NCBI GenBank assembly: GCA_023957375.1
Contig: JAMLHB010000002.1
Span: 372,001 to 436,000 of the forward strand
DNA from: Flavobacteriales bacterium
GTDB lineage: Bacteria > Bacteroidota > Bacteroidia > Flavobacteriales_F > PHOS-HE28
DNA length: 64,000 nucleotides
Reading direction: 5' to 3'
Made by a program: the position numbers and the translations under genes. The notes beneath the pieces are model-generated. The model saw nothing but the letters and a program-made list of their open reading frames with translations, did not search any database and was not told the origin of the DNA. Shown here in pieces: positions 36,501-44,777 of the stretch (its first letter is position 1; each line of letters opens with the position of its first letter).

Positions 36501-38614
36501 ATCGCCAGTTCCAGGGTTACGGTGGTTCCCTTTAAAGAGCGCTCCCCCGGCATGGGCGCCTGCCGCTTCACCATGCCGCTTCCGGTAAAGCGCACGCGCA
36601 TGCCGTGGTTTTCCAGGATGTAGAGGGCATCACGCAGGCCCATGCCCAGCACGTTCGGCACCATGGGCGTGCCGGGGTCCGGCACTGCCCGCGGTCCTAC
36701 CATCACCACGCTGTCGGTTGCGCTGGTGGAGGCCCACTCCCCGTCACCCTCCACGTTCACGGGCACCTTCAGCGCATCGAGCACCGTCAGCAGGTCGGCC
36801 CGGTTGCCGCCGAACGAGACGGGCGTGCGGAACACGGTATCGGCCTGGGCCGTGGCCGGGGCCTGCATTTCCAGGCGGTTGCTGTAGATCTTGTCGGCGA
36901 TCTCGCGGAAGACAGGTCCGGCAACCACATTGCCGTAGATGCCCTTCTGGGTGGGGGAGCTCACCACCACAATGCAGGTGTAGCGCGGCGCATCGGCTGG
37001 GAAATAGCCCACGAAGGAGGCTTGATAGCTTTTGCCGTTCACCTTGTAACCGGCCTTGTCCGCAGCGATCAGCGCGGTGCCTGTCTTGCCGGCGATGCGG
37101 AAGTGCGCGCTGCGCAGGTTGGTCGCGGTGCCTGAATCCACCACTGCTTCCAGCACGCCACGCAATTTGGCCAAGGTGGCTTCCCCGCAGATGCGCTCCT
37201 TGAGCGCGACCGGTTCAAAGCGCTCGGTGACCTTCCCTTCGCGGGTGATCTGGCGGACCAGTTGGGGCTGCATCATCCGCCCTCCGTTCGCAATGGCGTT
37301 GTAGAAGGTGAGGATGCGCATGGGCGTTACGCTCACCTCATAGCCGATGCTCATCCACGGCAGGGAGACCCCGCTCCACAGCTTTTTATCCTCGGGCCCG
37401 CGCAGCACCGGTATGCCTTCCCCGGGAAAGCGCAGGCCCAGTGTGCTTCCAAAGCCCAGGTTGCGCAGGCCCTCCACGAACTTGGCCGGGTCCGTCCGGT
37501 ACGCTTGGTCGATGGCCTGCGAAATGCCGGTGTTGCTGCTCAGTTCCAAGGCTCTTCCCAAGGTGATCAGGCCGTAGCCTCCGTCATGGGAGTCGATCAT
37601 GGTCCGGTCGTAGAACCGGCGCTTCCCGCCACGGGTGTCCACCACTTGGTCCAGGGAAACGCGCCCGTCTTCCAGGGCCACCATCAGGGCGGCGGTCTTG
37701 AAGGTGCTTCCCGGCTCGGTGCTGGCCCCGATGGCGTAGTTGTAATCCTCGGCGTAGGAGCTGTCCGGCTGCAGGGTAAGGTTGCTGATGGCCTTGATGT
37801 AGCCGGTCTTGGTTTCCATCACCACCACGCAGCCATGGTGTGCGCCGTTGCGGCGCAGCTGGGTGGCCAGGGCGTTGTCGGCCACGTCCTGCAGGTTCAT
37901 GTCGATGGTGGTGTGCACATCACTGCCCGGCACGGGTTCCTTTCCTTCGCCGCCGTCCACGGGCATCCACACGCCACCGGTCAGCCTCCTTTCGAGGCGC
38001 TTTCCCGAAACGCCTTGCAACCATGGGGCAAAACCGGCCTCCAGGCCCACGGCAGAGCTGTCCTTGAGCAGGTAGCCCACGGTGCGGGAGGCTAAGCGGC
38101 CAAAGGGCCGTATGCGGATCATGTACTTGTCCGCGATGAAGCCGCTCTTGTTGCGCCCCAACCGGAACAGGGGCATTTTGCGCAGGGCCTGCAACTGTTC
38201 GTGGTCGCACCGGCGCTTGATCAAATGGTAGCGTTCACCCCTCTCCCTGGCACGCACTAAGCTTTGGCGGTATTCCTGCATGGTGCGGTCGCCGAAGAAC
38301 TGGGAGAGGCTCCATGCCAGTGAATCGATGTTGGCTTGGAACAGCGCGTCGGTCAGGCCGTCGGCCTGCATGTCCATGCGGATCTCGTACATGGGCACGC
38401 TGGTTGCCAGCAGTCGGTCGTCATCGCTGAAAATGTGGCCTCGTTCGGAGCTCACCGTGCGCATGGCCGTGGCCACGTTTTCGGCCCGCTCGCGCCACTG
38501 GTCGCCTTCGAGCAGCTGGATGCTGAAGAGCTTCACGGCAATGGCGGCACTGAAAAGGATCAGCACGGCATACACCACCCCCATGCGCACTTGGTATGGG
38601 TTTCCGGCGTTCAT
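36497..38614 (-). CDS. ftsI: Septal penicillin-binding protein FtsI (PBP3) with PASTA domain
   Basis: The 705-residue transpeptidase is anchored by one N-terminal helix (about 12-32). A pedestal domain is followed by the penicillin-binding domain with all three motifs: the SxxK serine in STEPGSTFKTAA, SSN in ELSSNTGIS, and KTG in IAGKTGTALIA. A single PASTA domain ends the protein (MVPNVLGMGLRDALYILENHG ... [12 protein letters not shown]), as is usual in Bacteroidota. It acts with FtsW in septal wall synthesis. It overlaps both ftsL (4 bases) and murE (4 bases). Confidence 0.97.
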   Translation of the reverse strand: MNAGNPYQVRMGVVYAVLILFSAAIAVKLFSIQLLEGDQWRERAENVATAMRTVSSERGHIFSDDDRLLATSVPMYEIRMDMQADGLTDALFQANIDSLAWSLSQFFGDRTMQEYRQSLVRARERGERYHLIKRRCDHEQLQALRKMPLFRLGRNKSGFIADKYMIRIRPFGRLASRTVGYLLKDSSAVGLEAGFAPWLQGVSGKRLERRLTGGVWMPVDGGEGKEPVPGSDVHTTIDMNLQDVADNALATQLRRNGAHHGCVVVMETKTGYIKAISNLTLQPDSSYAEDYNYAIGASTEPGSTFKTAALMVALEDGRVSLDQVVDTRGGKRRFYDRTMIDSHDGGYGLITLGRALELSSNTGISQAIDQAYRTDPAKFVEGLRNLGFGSTLGLRFPGEGIPVLRGPEDKKLWSGVSLPWMSIGYEVSVTPMRILTFYNAIANGGRMMQPQLVRQITREGKVTERFEPVALKERICGEATLAKLRGVLEAVVDSGTATNLRSAHFRIAGKTGTALIAADKAGYKVNGKSYQASFVGYFPADAPRYTCIVVVSSPTQKGIYGNVVAGPVFREIADKIYSNRLEMQAPATAQADTVFRTPVSFGGNRADLLTVLDALKVPVNVEGDGEWASTSATDSVVMVGPRAVPDPGTPMVPNVLGMGLRDALYILENHGMRVRFTGSGMVKRQAPMPGERSLKGTTVTLELAI

Positions 38615-39006
38615 GGCTTGCTGCGGAGCTTTGTCAGTTCCTTCTGTTCCACGGCGATCTTCGCAGGCGGCACCCGGCTTTCACGCAGGCCCAGCCCGCT
38701 GATGTCGTCCGCCACTTGGCTCTGGCTTTCGGTGCGTTCCAGCAGGCTGCGCACGGTGATGTATTCCGACCGCATTTCCTTCAGTTCGCTGCTGGTGCGG
38801 TCCAATTCGCGCACGGTGCGCTCGGTCCAGTAGCCGTAGCCGATGTAGAAGAGCATGAGCCCGGCCACAAAGAGCAGGAAAGGCATGTTGGCCAGCACCT
38901 TTTCGCGGGTGAGGAACGTGCCGTTCAGCACGTTCACCAGCCCACGCGGGAACGTGCGCCGCCGTTTTTCTCCTTCCTGCCGGGGCATGTCCTTGCGCTT
39001 GTTCAT
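38611..39006 (-). CDS. ftsL: FtsL-like divisome protein
   Basis: The 131-residue bitopic protein has a basic cytoplasmic tail (KRKDMPRQEGEKRRR), one membrane helix (about 41-59, PFLLFVAGLMLFYIGYGYW) and a periplasmic coiled coil (RTVRELDRTSSELKEMRSEYI). Primary sequence conservation is weak, but size, topology and position between rsmH and ftsI match FtsL of Bacteroidota. It overlaps both neighbours by 4 bases. Confidence 0.88.
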   Translation of the reverse strand: MNKRKDMPRQEGEKRRRTFPRGLVNVLNGTFLTREKVLANMPFLLFVAGLMLFYIGYGYWTERTVRELDRTSSELKEMRSEYITVRSLLERTESQSQVADDISGLGLRESRVPPAKIAVEQKELTKLRSKP

Positions 39007-39917
39007 CGCCTTGTTGCGGTTCTCATCCGCGCGCTTCGGGCACGCGGGTTGCGGTCCATCTCTTCTTCCGATGCCTGCACGGCTTTGCCGCCCACCGGAC
39101 TGAACGGGCGCAGGCTGTTTCCGTACAGGTCTTTTTGCTCATGCCCTTCCATGTTGCCGGCCCGCATCCAGTTTTTCACCAGGCGGTCCTCCAGACTGTG
39201 GTAGCTGATCACTACCAAACGGCCGCCCGGCCTGATCATCCGGGCGCTGTCGTGCAGCAGCTGGCGCAGCGCACCCAGTTCATCGTTTACGGCGATGCGC
39301 AAGGCTTGGAACACCTGCGCGAGGAATCCATGCTCGTCGCCCCTCCGTGCAAGCGGGCGCAGCAGAGCAGCCAGTTGGCCCGTGGTGGCAATGGACGCAC
39401 GGGCGCGCTCCGCAACGATCGCCCGGGCCGCGCGGCGTGCCTGGGCCACCTCGCCATAGTCCTTGAAGATCTTGGCCAGGTCCGCTTCATCCAAGGTGTT
39501 CAGCAGGTCCGCGGCGGAACGCTTGGCGCCTTGGTTCATCCGCATGTCCAGGGGCGCATCGAACCGGAAGCTGAACCCTCGCTCCGGCGTATCAAACTGG
39601 TGGCTGCTTACGCCGAGGTCGGCCAGCAGCCCGTCCACAGGCCACTTCCCCAGGAAGCGCAATTGGTTGGCCACCCATCGAAAATCCGAGGCCACCAGGG
39701 TGAAGCGCGGATCAATCGGGGCATTGGCCCTGGCATCGGCGTCGCGGTCAAATGCGATCAAGGCGCCTTGTGCCCCGAGCCGGGCCAGGATGGCGCGGCT
39801 GTGCCCACCTCCTCCGAACGTGGCATCCACATAGGTGCCTTGCGGGTCGATGACGAGGGCCTCAACGCTCTGCTGCAACAGGACCGGCTCATGGTATGTG
39901 GCTTGGGCCGTCATCAT
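39003..39917 (-). CDS. rsmH: 16S rRNA (cytosine1402-N4) methyltransferase
   Basis: The 304-residue enzyme methylates C1402 of 16S rRNA with S-adenosylmethionine. The N-terminus is YHEPVLLQQSVEAL, SAM binding is DATFGGGGHSRAIL, and GLLADLGVSSHQFDTPERGFSF and VISYHSLEDRLVK are the conserved catalytic-region blocks. It overlaps mraZ by 29 bases. The second of two tandem ATGs (39914) is equally possible. Confidence 0.98.
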   Translation of the reverse strand: MMTAQATYHEPVLLQQSVEALVIDPQGTYVDATFGGGGHSRAILARLGAQGALIAFDRDADARANAPIDPRFTLVASDFRWVANQLRFLGKWPVDGLLADLGVSSHQFDTPERGFSFRFDAPLDMRMNQGAKRSAADLLNTLDEADLAKIFKDYGEVAQARRAARAIVAERARASIATTGQLAALLRPLARRGDEHGFLAQVFQALRIAVNDELGALRQLLHDSARMIRPGGRLVVISYHSLEDRLVKNWMRAGNMEGHEQKDLYGNSLRPFSPVGGKAVQASEEEMDRNPRARSARMRTATRR

Positions 39918-40365
39918 TGCCCAGGCTGCCCATTACTTCTTCCGCCAATGCGGAGAGGTTCACCTTTTCGCGGCGCATCCGCGCATAACCCTCTTTGCTC
40001 CACACCTCCACCCGGTCGCCCAAGCACACCAGCTTGAGGTCCTTGCCCAGCTTCGGATCGTCCATTAGTGCCTTGGGCAGCAGCAAGCGCCCGCTTCCAT
40101 CGAGTTCCAAATGCGTGGCCCCCGAAGTGAACCGCCGGATGAACTCCATGTTCTTCTCCACGAAGCGGTTCAACCGGCCCAGCATGCGGCTGGTCTGATC
40201 CCACACCGCGTGCGGATAGAGCACCAAGCAGGGCTGGAACACGTCGCGGTTGACCACGAAGCCCTTTGAGAGGGCGCTCTCCAACTGCTTCTTCAGTCCG
40301 GCAGGCAGCACTAAGCGCCCTTTCGCATCCAAGCGGACCTCGTATTCGCCGAGCAGGTTGAGCAT
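39889..40365 (-). CDS. mraZ: Transcriptional regulator MraZ
   Basis: The 158-residue protein has two AbrB/SpoVT-like swapped-hairpin domains (GEYEVRLDAKGRLVLPAGLKK; THLELDGSGRLLLPKALMDD). MraZ is the dcw autorepressor and binds direct repeats of GTGGG with 5-base spacers. Such an operator is present upstream (40411-40435). The start at MLNLLGEYEVRLD is chosen from family alignment; the upstream in-frame ATG at 40425 would lie inside the operator. It is the first gene of the dcw operon. Confidence 0.97.
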   Translation of the reverse strand: MLNLLGEYEVRLDAKGRLVLPAGLKKQLESALSKGFVVNRDVFQPCLVLYPHAVWDQTSRMLGRLNRFVEKNMEFIRRFTSGATHLELDGSGRLLLPKALMDDPKLGKDLKLVCLGDRVEVWSKEGYARMRREKVNLSALAEEVMGSLGNDDGPSHIP

Positions 40366-40392
40366 GGGTGGCCATCGGGGGACTTGTGGCGG

Positions 40393-40400
40393 CGAAAGTA
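40393..40400 (-). promoter_or_regulatory. -7 promoter element of the dcw operon
   Basis: On the minus strand this reads TACTTTCG, one mismatch from TAnnTTTG and identical to the element of the RNA-binding protein gene. The mraZ ATG is 27 bases downstream. The -33 region falls inside or next to the MraZ boxes, as expected for repression. Confidence 0.55.
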
Positions 40401-40410
40401 GGCCCTTTGT

Positions 40411-40435
40411 CCCACTTTCATCCACATAACCCCAC
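40411..40435 (-). promoter_or_regulatory. MraZ operator, three GTGGN boxes
   Basis: On the minus strand the sequence is GTGGG, five bases, GTGGA, five bases, GTGGG: three boxes at an exact 10-base period. This is the arrangement MraZ is known to bind in E. coli and Mycoplasma. It covers about -15 to -40 relative to the predicted start. Confidence 0.8.
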
Positions 40436-40738
40436 TTTGTTCAAAACTATTGCCCGACAAACGTAATTCAATTTCCATTAAGTGTACAAATTGCAGGCGC
40501 CATCTATAGATTTCCATGGTGGGGGAAAGTGGGAAAAACATATTCACAAGCCCCACCGGAGTGCTATCGGCTCCGCGCCTGGCCCATGCCCCTTCCGCAG
40601 CGGGCGGGCCGACAGTTTGTACGCTGGCTCCGCCAGTTCATGGTGCCGTACGTGAAGGAACCCGGCCTCTTGCCGGAACTGAACCTGCGGAGCCACGGTC
40701 TCGTTGCAGTGGCCGGGTTTCATAGATTGCCCGACGCG
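40436..40738. other. Divergent intergenic region between mraZ and the ubiA-like gene
   Basis: About 300 bases separate the MraZ boxes from the plus-strand ATG at 40739. The mraZ-proximal half is AT-richer than its surroundings (about 40440-40515). It contains the second MraZ-like box pair. The half nearer 40739 is GC-rich and open in the frame of the ubiA-like gene, but shows no homology or signal features. No clear -7 element for the plus-strand operon was found. Confidence 0.5.
40519..40533 (+). promoter_or_regulatory. Second MraZ-like box pair facing the plus-strand operon
   Basis: GTGGG, five bases (GGAAA), GTGGG on the plus strand: the same 10-base period as the mraZ operator, about 85 bases away and in the opposite orientation. 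It may allow MraZ to act on the divergent polyprenyl-arabinose operon or to loop between sites. Confidence 0.5.
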
Positions 40739-41638
40739 ATGCAACCCACCAGGCCCCAAGCACTGTTCAAGCCAAGCATCCTTCCACGCCTTCTGCGGCT
40801 TCCCCAGTGGCTGAAGAACGGCTTCGTGTTCTTTCCGGCCTTCTTTGCCGGGGTTCTCTTCCAAGCCGACGTGATCGGGCGGTTGTTGGCGGGCTTTCTG
40901 AGCTTCAGCTTAGTGGCCTCGGCCATCTACCTGGTCAACGACCTGCGTGATGTGGAGCAAGACCGGTTGCACCCGGTGAAGCGCCTCCGTCCTATTGCCG
41001 CCGGCGAGGTGGACCCTGCCTTGGTGCCCTGGGCAAGTGCGTTGCTGGCCTTGGCCGGATTGGGCTGGGCCTGGTTAACGGACATACACTTTGCCATGGT
41101 GCTGGCGGCCTACGCGGCCCTGAACCTGCTGTATTCGTTCCGGCTCAAGCACATCCCCATCGTGGATGTGGCCATCATCGCGATCGGCTTTTTACTGCGC
41201 GTCCACTCGGGCGGCATCCTGGCCCATGTGCCCAATTCGAAATGGATCCTGTTGGTCACCTTCCTGCTCGCCCTCTTTCTGGCCTTGGCCAAGCGCCGCA
41301 ATGACCTGGTGCAGGCCAACGGCGGCACGGATCTGCGTGCAAGCTTGCGCGGCTACAACCTGCCGTTTGTCGACGCCTCCATGATCACCTTGGCCGCCTT
41401 GGTCGTGCAGTCCTACATCCTGTATACCGTCAGTGAGGATGTCATCGAGCGGCTGGGCACGGACCGGGTGTACATCACCAGCGGATTCGTAGTACTGGGC
41501 ATGATGCGCTACTTCCAGCTCACCTTGGTGGAGCACCGGACCGGCGACCCCACCAAACTAGTGTTCAAAGACCGGCCCATCCAATTGATCATTCTTGCAT
41601 GGGCGATCTCATTCGGTATCATCCTCTATGCGGGCTGA
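40739..41638 (+). CDS. UbiA-family phosphoribosyl-polyprenol synthase (DPPR synthase-like)
   Basis: The 299-residue polytopic membrane prenyltransferase has about eight to nine helices. The Mg/diphosphate-binding motif NDLRDVEQD is at 67-75, followed by HPVKRLRPIAAGE, which matches the DPPR synthase (Rv3806c-like) branch of the UbiA superfamily rather than quinone or haem prenyltransferases. A second Asp-containing loop (AKRRNDLVQANGG) is present. It would join phosphoribosyl-PP to a polyprenyl phosphate. The context settles the choice: the next gene is a DprE1-DprE2 fusion, overlapping by 11 bases, and a HAD phosphatase follows. The ATG at 40739 is chosen because the family's N-terminus begins there. 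Confidence 0.88.
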   Translation: MQPTRPQALFKPSILPRLLRLPQWLKNGFVFFPAFFAGVLFQADVIGRLLAGFLSFSLVASAIYLVNDLRDVEQDRLHPVKRLRPIAAGEVDPALVPWASALLALAGLGWAWLTDIHFAMVLAAYAALNLLYSFRLKHIPIVDVAIIAIGFLLRVHSGGILAHVPNSKWILLVTFLLALFLALAKRRNDLVQANGGTDLRASLRGYNLPFVDASMITLAALVVQSYILYTVSEDVIERLGTDRVYITSGFVVLGMMRYFQLTLVEHRTGDPTKLVFKDRPIQLIILAWAISFGIILYAG

Positions 41639-43730
41639 GCACGGCAGATGGACGAACTGGGGCCTCTTCCCCGAGGTGCCCGGCACGCTATGGCGGCCGC
41701 AAAGCATTGCGGAGGCGCAGCGGCTCACCACTGAACACCAGGGATTGGCCCCGCACGGCAATGGCCGCTCATACGGCGATGCCTCCTTGGGCAAGCGCAT
41801 GATCAGCGGGCTGGGGCTCAGCGAGGTGTTCGAGCTCGACCAGGCGCACGGCACCCTGCGCTGCAGTGCGGGCCTGCTGCTGGACGAGATCCTGCTGCGG
41901 ACCGTGCCGCTCGGTTTCTTCCTTCCGGTCACACCCGGCACCCGGCTGGTGAGCGTCGGCGGGGCCATCGCCGGGGACATCCATGGCAAGAACCACCATG
42001 TGGACGGCAGCTTTTCGGCATTCCTTGAGGAGGTGGTCCTGATCATTGGAGACGGGCGGGTTGTGCGTTGCTCCCGCACGGAACTCCCCGACCTGTTTTG
42101 GGCCACTTGCGGCGGCATGGGCCTCACCGGTTTCATGGTGGAGGCCACCATCCGCCTCAAGCCGATCACCTCTTCCTATATCCGCCAACGTGCGATCAAG
42201 TGCCGCCACCTGGATGAATTGTTCGAGCGCTTCGAAGCGCACAAGGAAACCACGTACAATGTGGCCTGGATCGACCTGATGGCCGGCGGGCACCATCAAG
42301 GGCGCTCGGTGCTGCTGCTGGGCGAGCATGCGGATGCCTCGGAGCTGAAGGGCGCCCGATCCAGGAATCCTTTGCGCCCGCATGGCAAGGTGCGGGCCAA
42401 GGTGCCTTTCTTCTTCCCCGGGTTTGTGCTCTCTCCGCTCGCGGTGAAGGTGTTCAACTTCTTCTACTACCTCAAGGCAGGCACCTCCGATGCCGGGAGC
42501 TACGTGCACTATGCGCCCTACTTCCATCCCTTGGACGCGGTGGGCGGCTGGAACAAGATCTACGGCCGGCGCGGTTTCGTGCAATACCAGTTCGTGGTGC
42601 CCCTCCGGGAAGGGCGCCGGGTGATGGGCGAAGTGCTGGAGGAATTGCGCACGCATGGCATGGTGAGCTTTCTGGCGGTGCTCAAGCGGTTCGGCCCCGA
42701 GGCGCAAGGGCCGCTGATCAGCTTCCCCATGGAAGGCTATACCTTGGCCTTGGACATCCCGCTGCGCAAGGGCACGTTGGAGGTGCTGAACCGGCTGGAC
42801 CGCCTGGTGGCCGATGCCGGCGGGCGGATCTACCTGGTAAAGGATGCGCGGATGTCCGCGGGCATGCTGGAGCTGACCTATCCACAGCTGGGGGACTTCC
42901 GCCGCATTGCTGCCATCTATGGCCAAGGCCGCTTCAACACGGCTCTTTCCGAGCGCCTCAACCTGCTCGGAAACGCGCCTCGCGAAATGAAGTACGATCC
43001 ACAACGGGTGCTGATCCTCGGGGCCAGCTCGGGCATCGCCACTGCGCTGGCATGGAAGTTCGCAGGCCAAGGGCATCCACTGACGTTGGCAATGCGCAAC
43101 ACGGATGCGGGTGCGGCGTTGGCCGAGGCGATCCGCAGGGAGGCGGGCGTGGATTGCAGGGCGGTCCATTTCGATGCCGAGGCCACGGCGGAACATGCCG
43201 CCTTCTACTCGGCACTTGACCCGCGTCCGGGCATCGTGGTATGCGCCTTCGGCATACTGCCGGACCAGGTTGCGGCGCAGGACGGGCCCGGCGCCGGATT
43301 GCGCTCCATCGCGGTGAACTACACCAGCGCGGTGAGCATCCTGGAGGAAGCCGCACGCGACTTGGAGGAGCGGGGCTGCGGCACCATCATCGGGATCTCT
43401 TCGGTGGCGGGCGACCGCGGCCGGGGCAGCAACTATTTCTATGGTAGCGCCAAAGCCGGCTTCACGGCCTACCTCAGCGGCCTGCGCAACCGGCTATACC
43501 GGTCGGGCGTGCACGTCCTCACGGTAAAACCCGGATTCGTGCGCACGCGCATGACGGAGGGCCTGCCTTTGCCCGCCCCGCTGACGGCAACGGCCGAACA
43601 AGCCGCACGCCTCATCTTCCGCGCCTACCGGAAAAAGCGCAACACGGCATACGTGCTGGGCCGTTGGCGCTGGGTCATGCTCATCATCACCCTGCTTCCG
43701 GAGGGCGTGTTCAAGCGGTTGCGCCTATGA
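41628..43730 (+). CDS. dprE1-dprE2: DprE1-DprE2 fusion: polyprenyl-phosphoribose 2-epimerase, both subunits in one chain
   Basis: This 700-residue protein joins two enzymes that are separate in mycobacteria. Residues 1 to ~450 are a DprE1-like FAD oxidase: HGNGRSYGDAS (43-53), FAD pyrophosphate loop VTPGTRLVSVGGAIAGDIHG (101-120) with KNHH (121-124), substrate region RFGPEAQGPLISFPMEGY (354-371) and YLVKDAR (402-408; Lys405 corresponds to the essential Lys418 of M. tuberculosis DprE1). Residues ~455-700 are a DprE2-like short-chain dehydrogenase: GASSGIA (465-471), VNYTSAVS (563-570), catalytic YGSAK (605-609), and the hydrophobic tail WVMLIITLLPEG. Together they oxidise then reduce C2 of polyprenyl-phospho-ribose to the arabinose form. 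The position of M. tuberculosis Cys387, the covalent benzothiazinone target, is Ala374 here. The stop overlaps the next start (ATGA). Confidence 0.9.
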   Translation: MRAEHGRWTNWGLFPEVPGTLWRPQSIAEAQRLTTEHQGLAPHGNGRSYGDASLGKRMISGLGLSEVFELDQAHGTLRCSAGLLLDEILLRTVPLGFFLPVTPGTRLVSVGGAIAGDIHGKNHHVDGSFSAFLEEVVLIIGDGRVVRCSRTELPDLFWATCGGMGLTGFMVEATIRLKPITSSYIRQRAIKCRHLDELFERFEAHKETTYNVAWIDLMAGGHHQGRSVLLLGEHADASELKGARSRNPLRPHGKVRAKVPFFFPGFVLSPLAVKVFNFFYYLKAGTSDAGSYVHYAPYFHPLDAVGGWNKIYGRRGFVQYQFVVPLREGRRVMGEVLEELRTHGMVSFLAVLKRFGPEAQGPLISFPMEGYTLALDIPLRKGTLEVLNRLDRLVADAGGRIYLVKDARMSAGMLELTYPQLGDFRRIAAIYGQGRFNTALSERLNLLGNAPREMKYDPQRVLILGASSGIATALAWKFAGQGHPLTLAMRNTDAGAALAEAIRREAGVDCRAVHFDAEATAEHAAFYSALDPRPGIVVCAFGILPDQVAAQDGPGAGLRSIAVNYTSAVSILEEAARDLEERGCGTIIGISSVAGDRGRGSNYFYGSAKAGFTAYLSGLRNRLYRSGVHVLTVKPGFVRTRMTEGLPLPAPLTATAEQAARLIFRAYRKKRNTAYVLGRWRWVMLIITLLPEGVFKRLRL

Positions 43731-44317
43731 GGACCATCGCCTTCTTCGACCTGGACGGCACCATCACCAAGGCGGACGCCATGCTGGAGTTCATCGCTTT
43801 CTGCCATGGCCGGCCCAGGCTGTACCTGCTGCTGGCATCGGTATTTCCGGCATGGCTGCTGGCAAAAGCCGGTTTGGCCCCGCAGGACGCCGCGAAGAAA
43901 GCGGTGGTACGGCGCGTGTTCTCGGGCGGGCAGGTGGCCATATGGAATGAACGCGCCGTGCGCTTCACGCAGGAACGCATGCCCCGGTTGTTGCGCCCTG
44001 CGGCCATGGACTGCATTGCGGCCCACCAGCGGCAAGGCCACGAGGTGGTGGTGGTCACCGCTTCGTGCACCCTATGGGCAGCGCCATGGTGCGCCAGCCA
44101 CAACATCCCGTGCATCGCCACCGGGCTGGAAGAACGTGATGGCCGCTTCACCGGACGGTTGGCAACGCCCAACTGCAAGGGTCCGGAGAAGGTTCGGCGC
44201 ATCAGGGAACTGTTCGGGCCGTTGGATGATGCACGGCTGTACGCCTACGGCGACACGCCTGATGACAGGCCCATGTTGGCCATGGCCTCGGACCCGCATT
44301 ACAAGCCATTTCGCTAA
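43727..44317 (+). CDS. HAD-IB family phosphatase
   Basis: The 196-residue HAD hydrolase has motif I FFDLDGTITK (nucleophile Asp8, acid/base Asp10), a helical C1 cap rich in hydrophobics (LYLLLASVFPAWLL), motif II VVVTASC, a Lys in KGPEKVRRI and motif III YGDTPDDRPML. It is of the SerB-like HAD-IB class. Its ATG overlaps the DprE1-DprE2 stop. In the pathway, polyprenyl-phosphoryl-5-phosphoribose must lose its 5-phosphate before DprE1 acts; mycobacteria are thought to use a PAP2-type enzyme. A HAD enzyme here is the obvious candidate, an inference from context. The hydrophobic cap would fit a lipid-linked substrate. Confidence 0.85.
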   Translation: MRTIAFFDLDGTITKADAMLEFIAFCHGRPRLYLLLASVFPAWLLAKAGLAPQDAAKKAVVRRVFSGGQVAIWNERAVRFTQERMPRLLRPAAMDCIAAHQRQGHEVVVVTASCTLWAAPWCASHNIPCIATGLEERDGRFTGRLATPNCKGPEKVRRIRELFGPLDDARLYAYGDTPDDRPMLAMASDPHYKPFR

Positions 44318-44327
44318 ACACCTGCAC

Positions 44328-44777
44328 ATGACCGGCTTGCACCACACGTTCAAGGCGCCCCCGTTCAAGTGGCTGCTCATCGGCTTGGTGCTGGCGTTGG
44401 CGATCTCCGGTGCCGGGGCCATCCGGTTGGCCTGGCCCGTTGTTCCCCGCCAAGCGCTTGTTGGCTCCTATCACCGGGCGTCCCCTTTCCTCCTGCCCGT
44501 TGGCGGCACACCGGCCACCTTGGCACTGGGTGCGGACGGCACGCTGCTGTTGGAAGGTGATGCCCCCGGGCTGCCATTCCACGGAACATGGACATGGGAC
44601 ACACAGGAACGCATCGTGCGCACGGACAACCCGCTTTGGGACCGCCGCATCCGCCTGCGCAGCACCATTACCGGGCCGAGGTTGAGCATGCGGATCTGCG
44701 GCACACCATTCAGCAAGGACGATGAGGAAAGGGATGAGGAGGTGGATTATATCAAAACAACTCCTTCAGGCGACTGA
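44328..44777 (+). CDS. Small membrane-anchored protein of unknown function
   Basis: The 149-residue protein has one strong N-terminal hydrophobic segment (about residues 14-32, KWLLIGLVLALAISGAGAI), either an uncleaved anchor or a signal peptide. A beta-rich, probably periplasmic domain follows (LLPVGGTPATLALGADGTLL, GTWTWDTQERIVRTDN), with an acidic tail (SKDDEERDEEVD). I do not recognise the family. It lies 10 bases after the HAD gene and its stop shares a base with the next start (TGATG), so it belongs to the operon and is probably needed near the GT-C-like protein. Confidence 0.7.
   Translation: MTGLHHTFKAPPFKWLLIGLVLALAISGAGAIRLAWPVVPRQALVGSYHRASPFLLPVGGTPATLALGADGTLLLEGDAPGLPFHGTWTWDTQERIVRTDNPLWDRRIRLRSTITGPRLSMRICGTPFSKDDEERDEEVDYIKTTPSGD

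Noticed and set aside
33772-36623. Long plus-strand frames opposite mraY and murE
   Set aside because: They mirror the codon bias of the real minus-strand genes and show no recognisable protein features.
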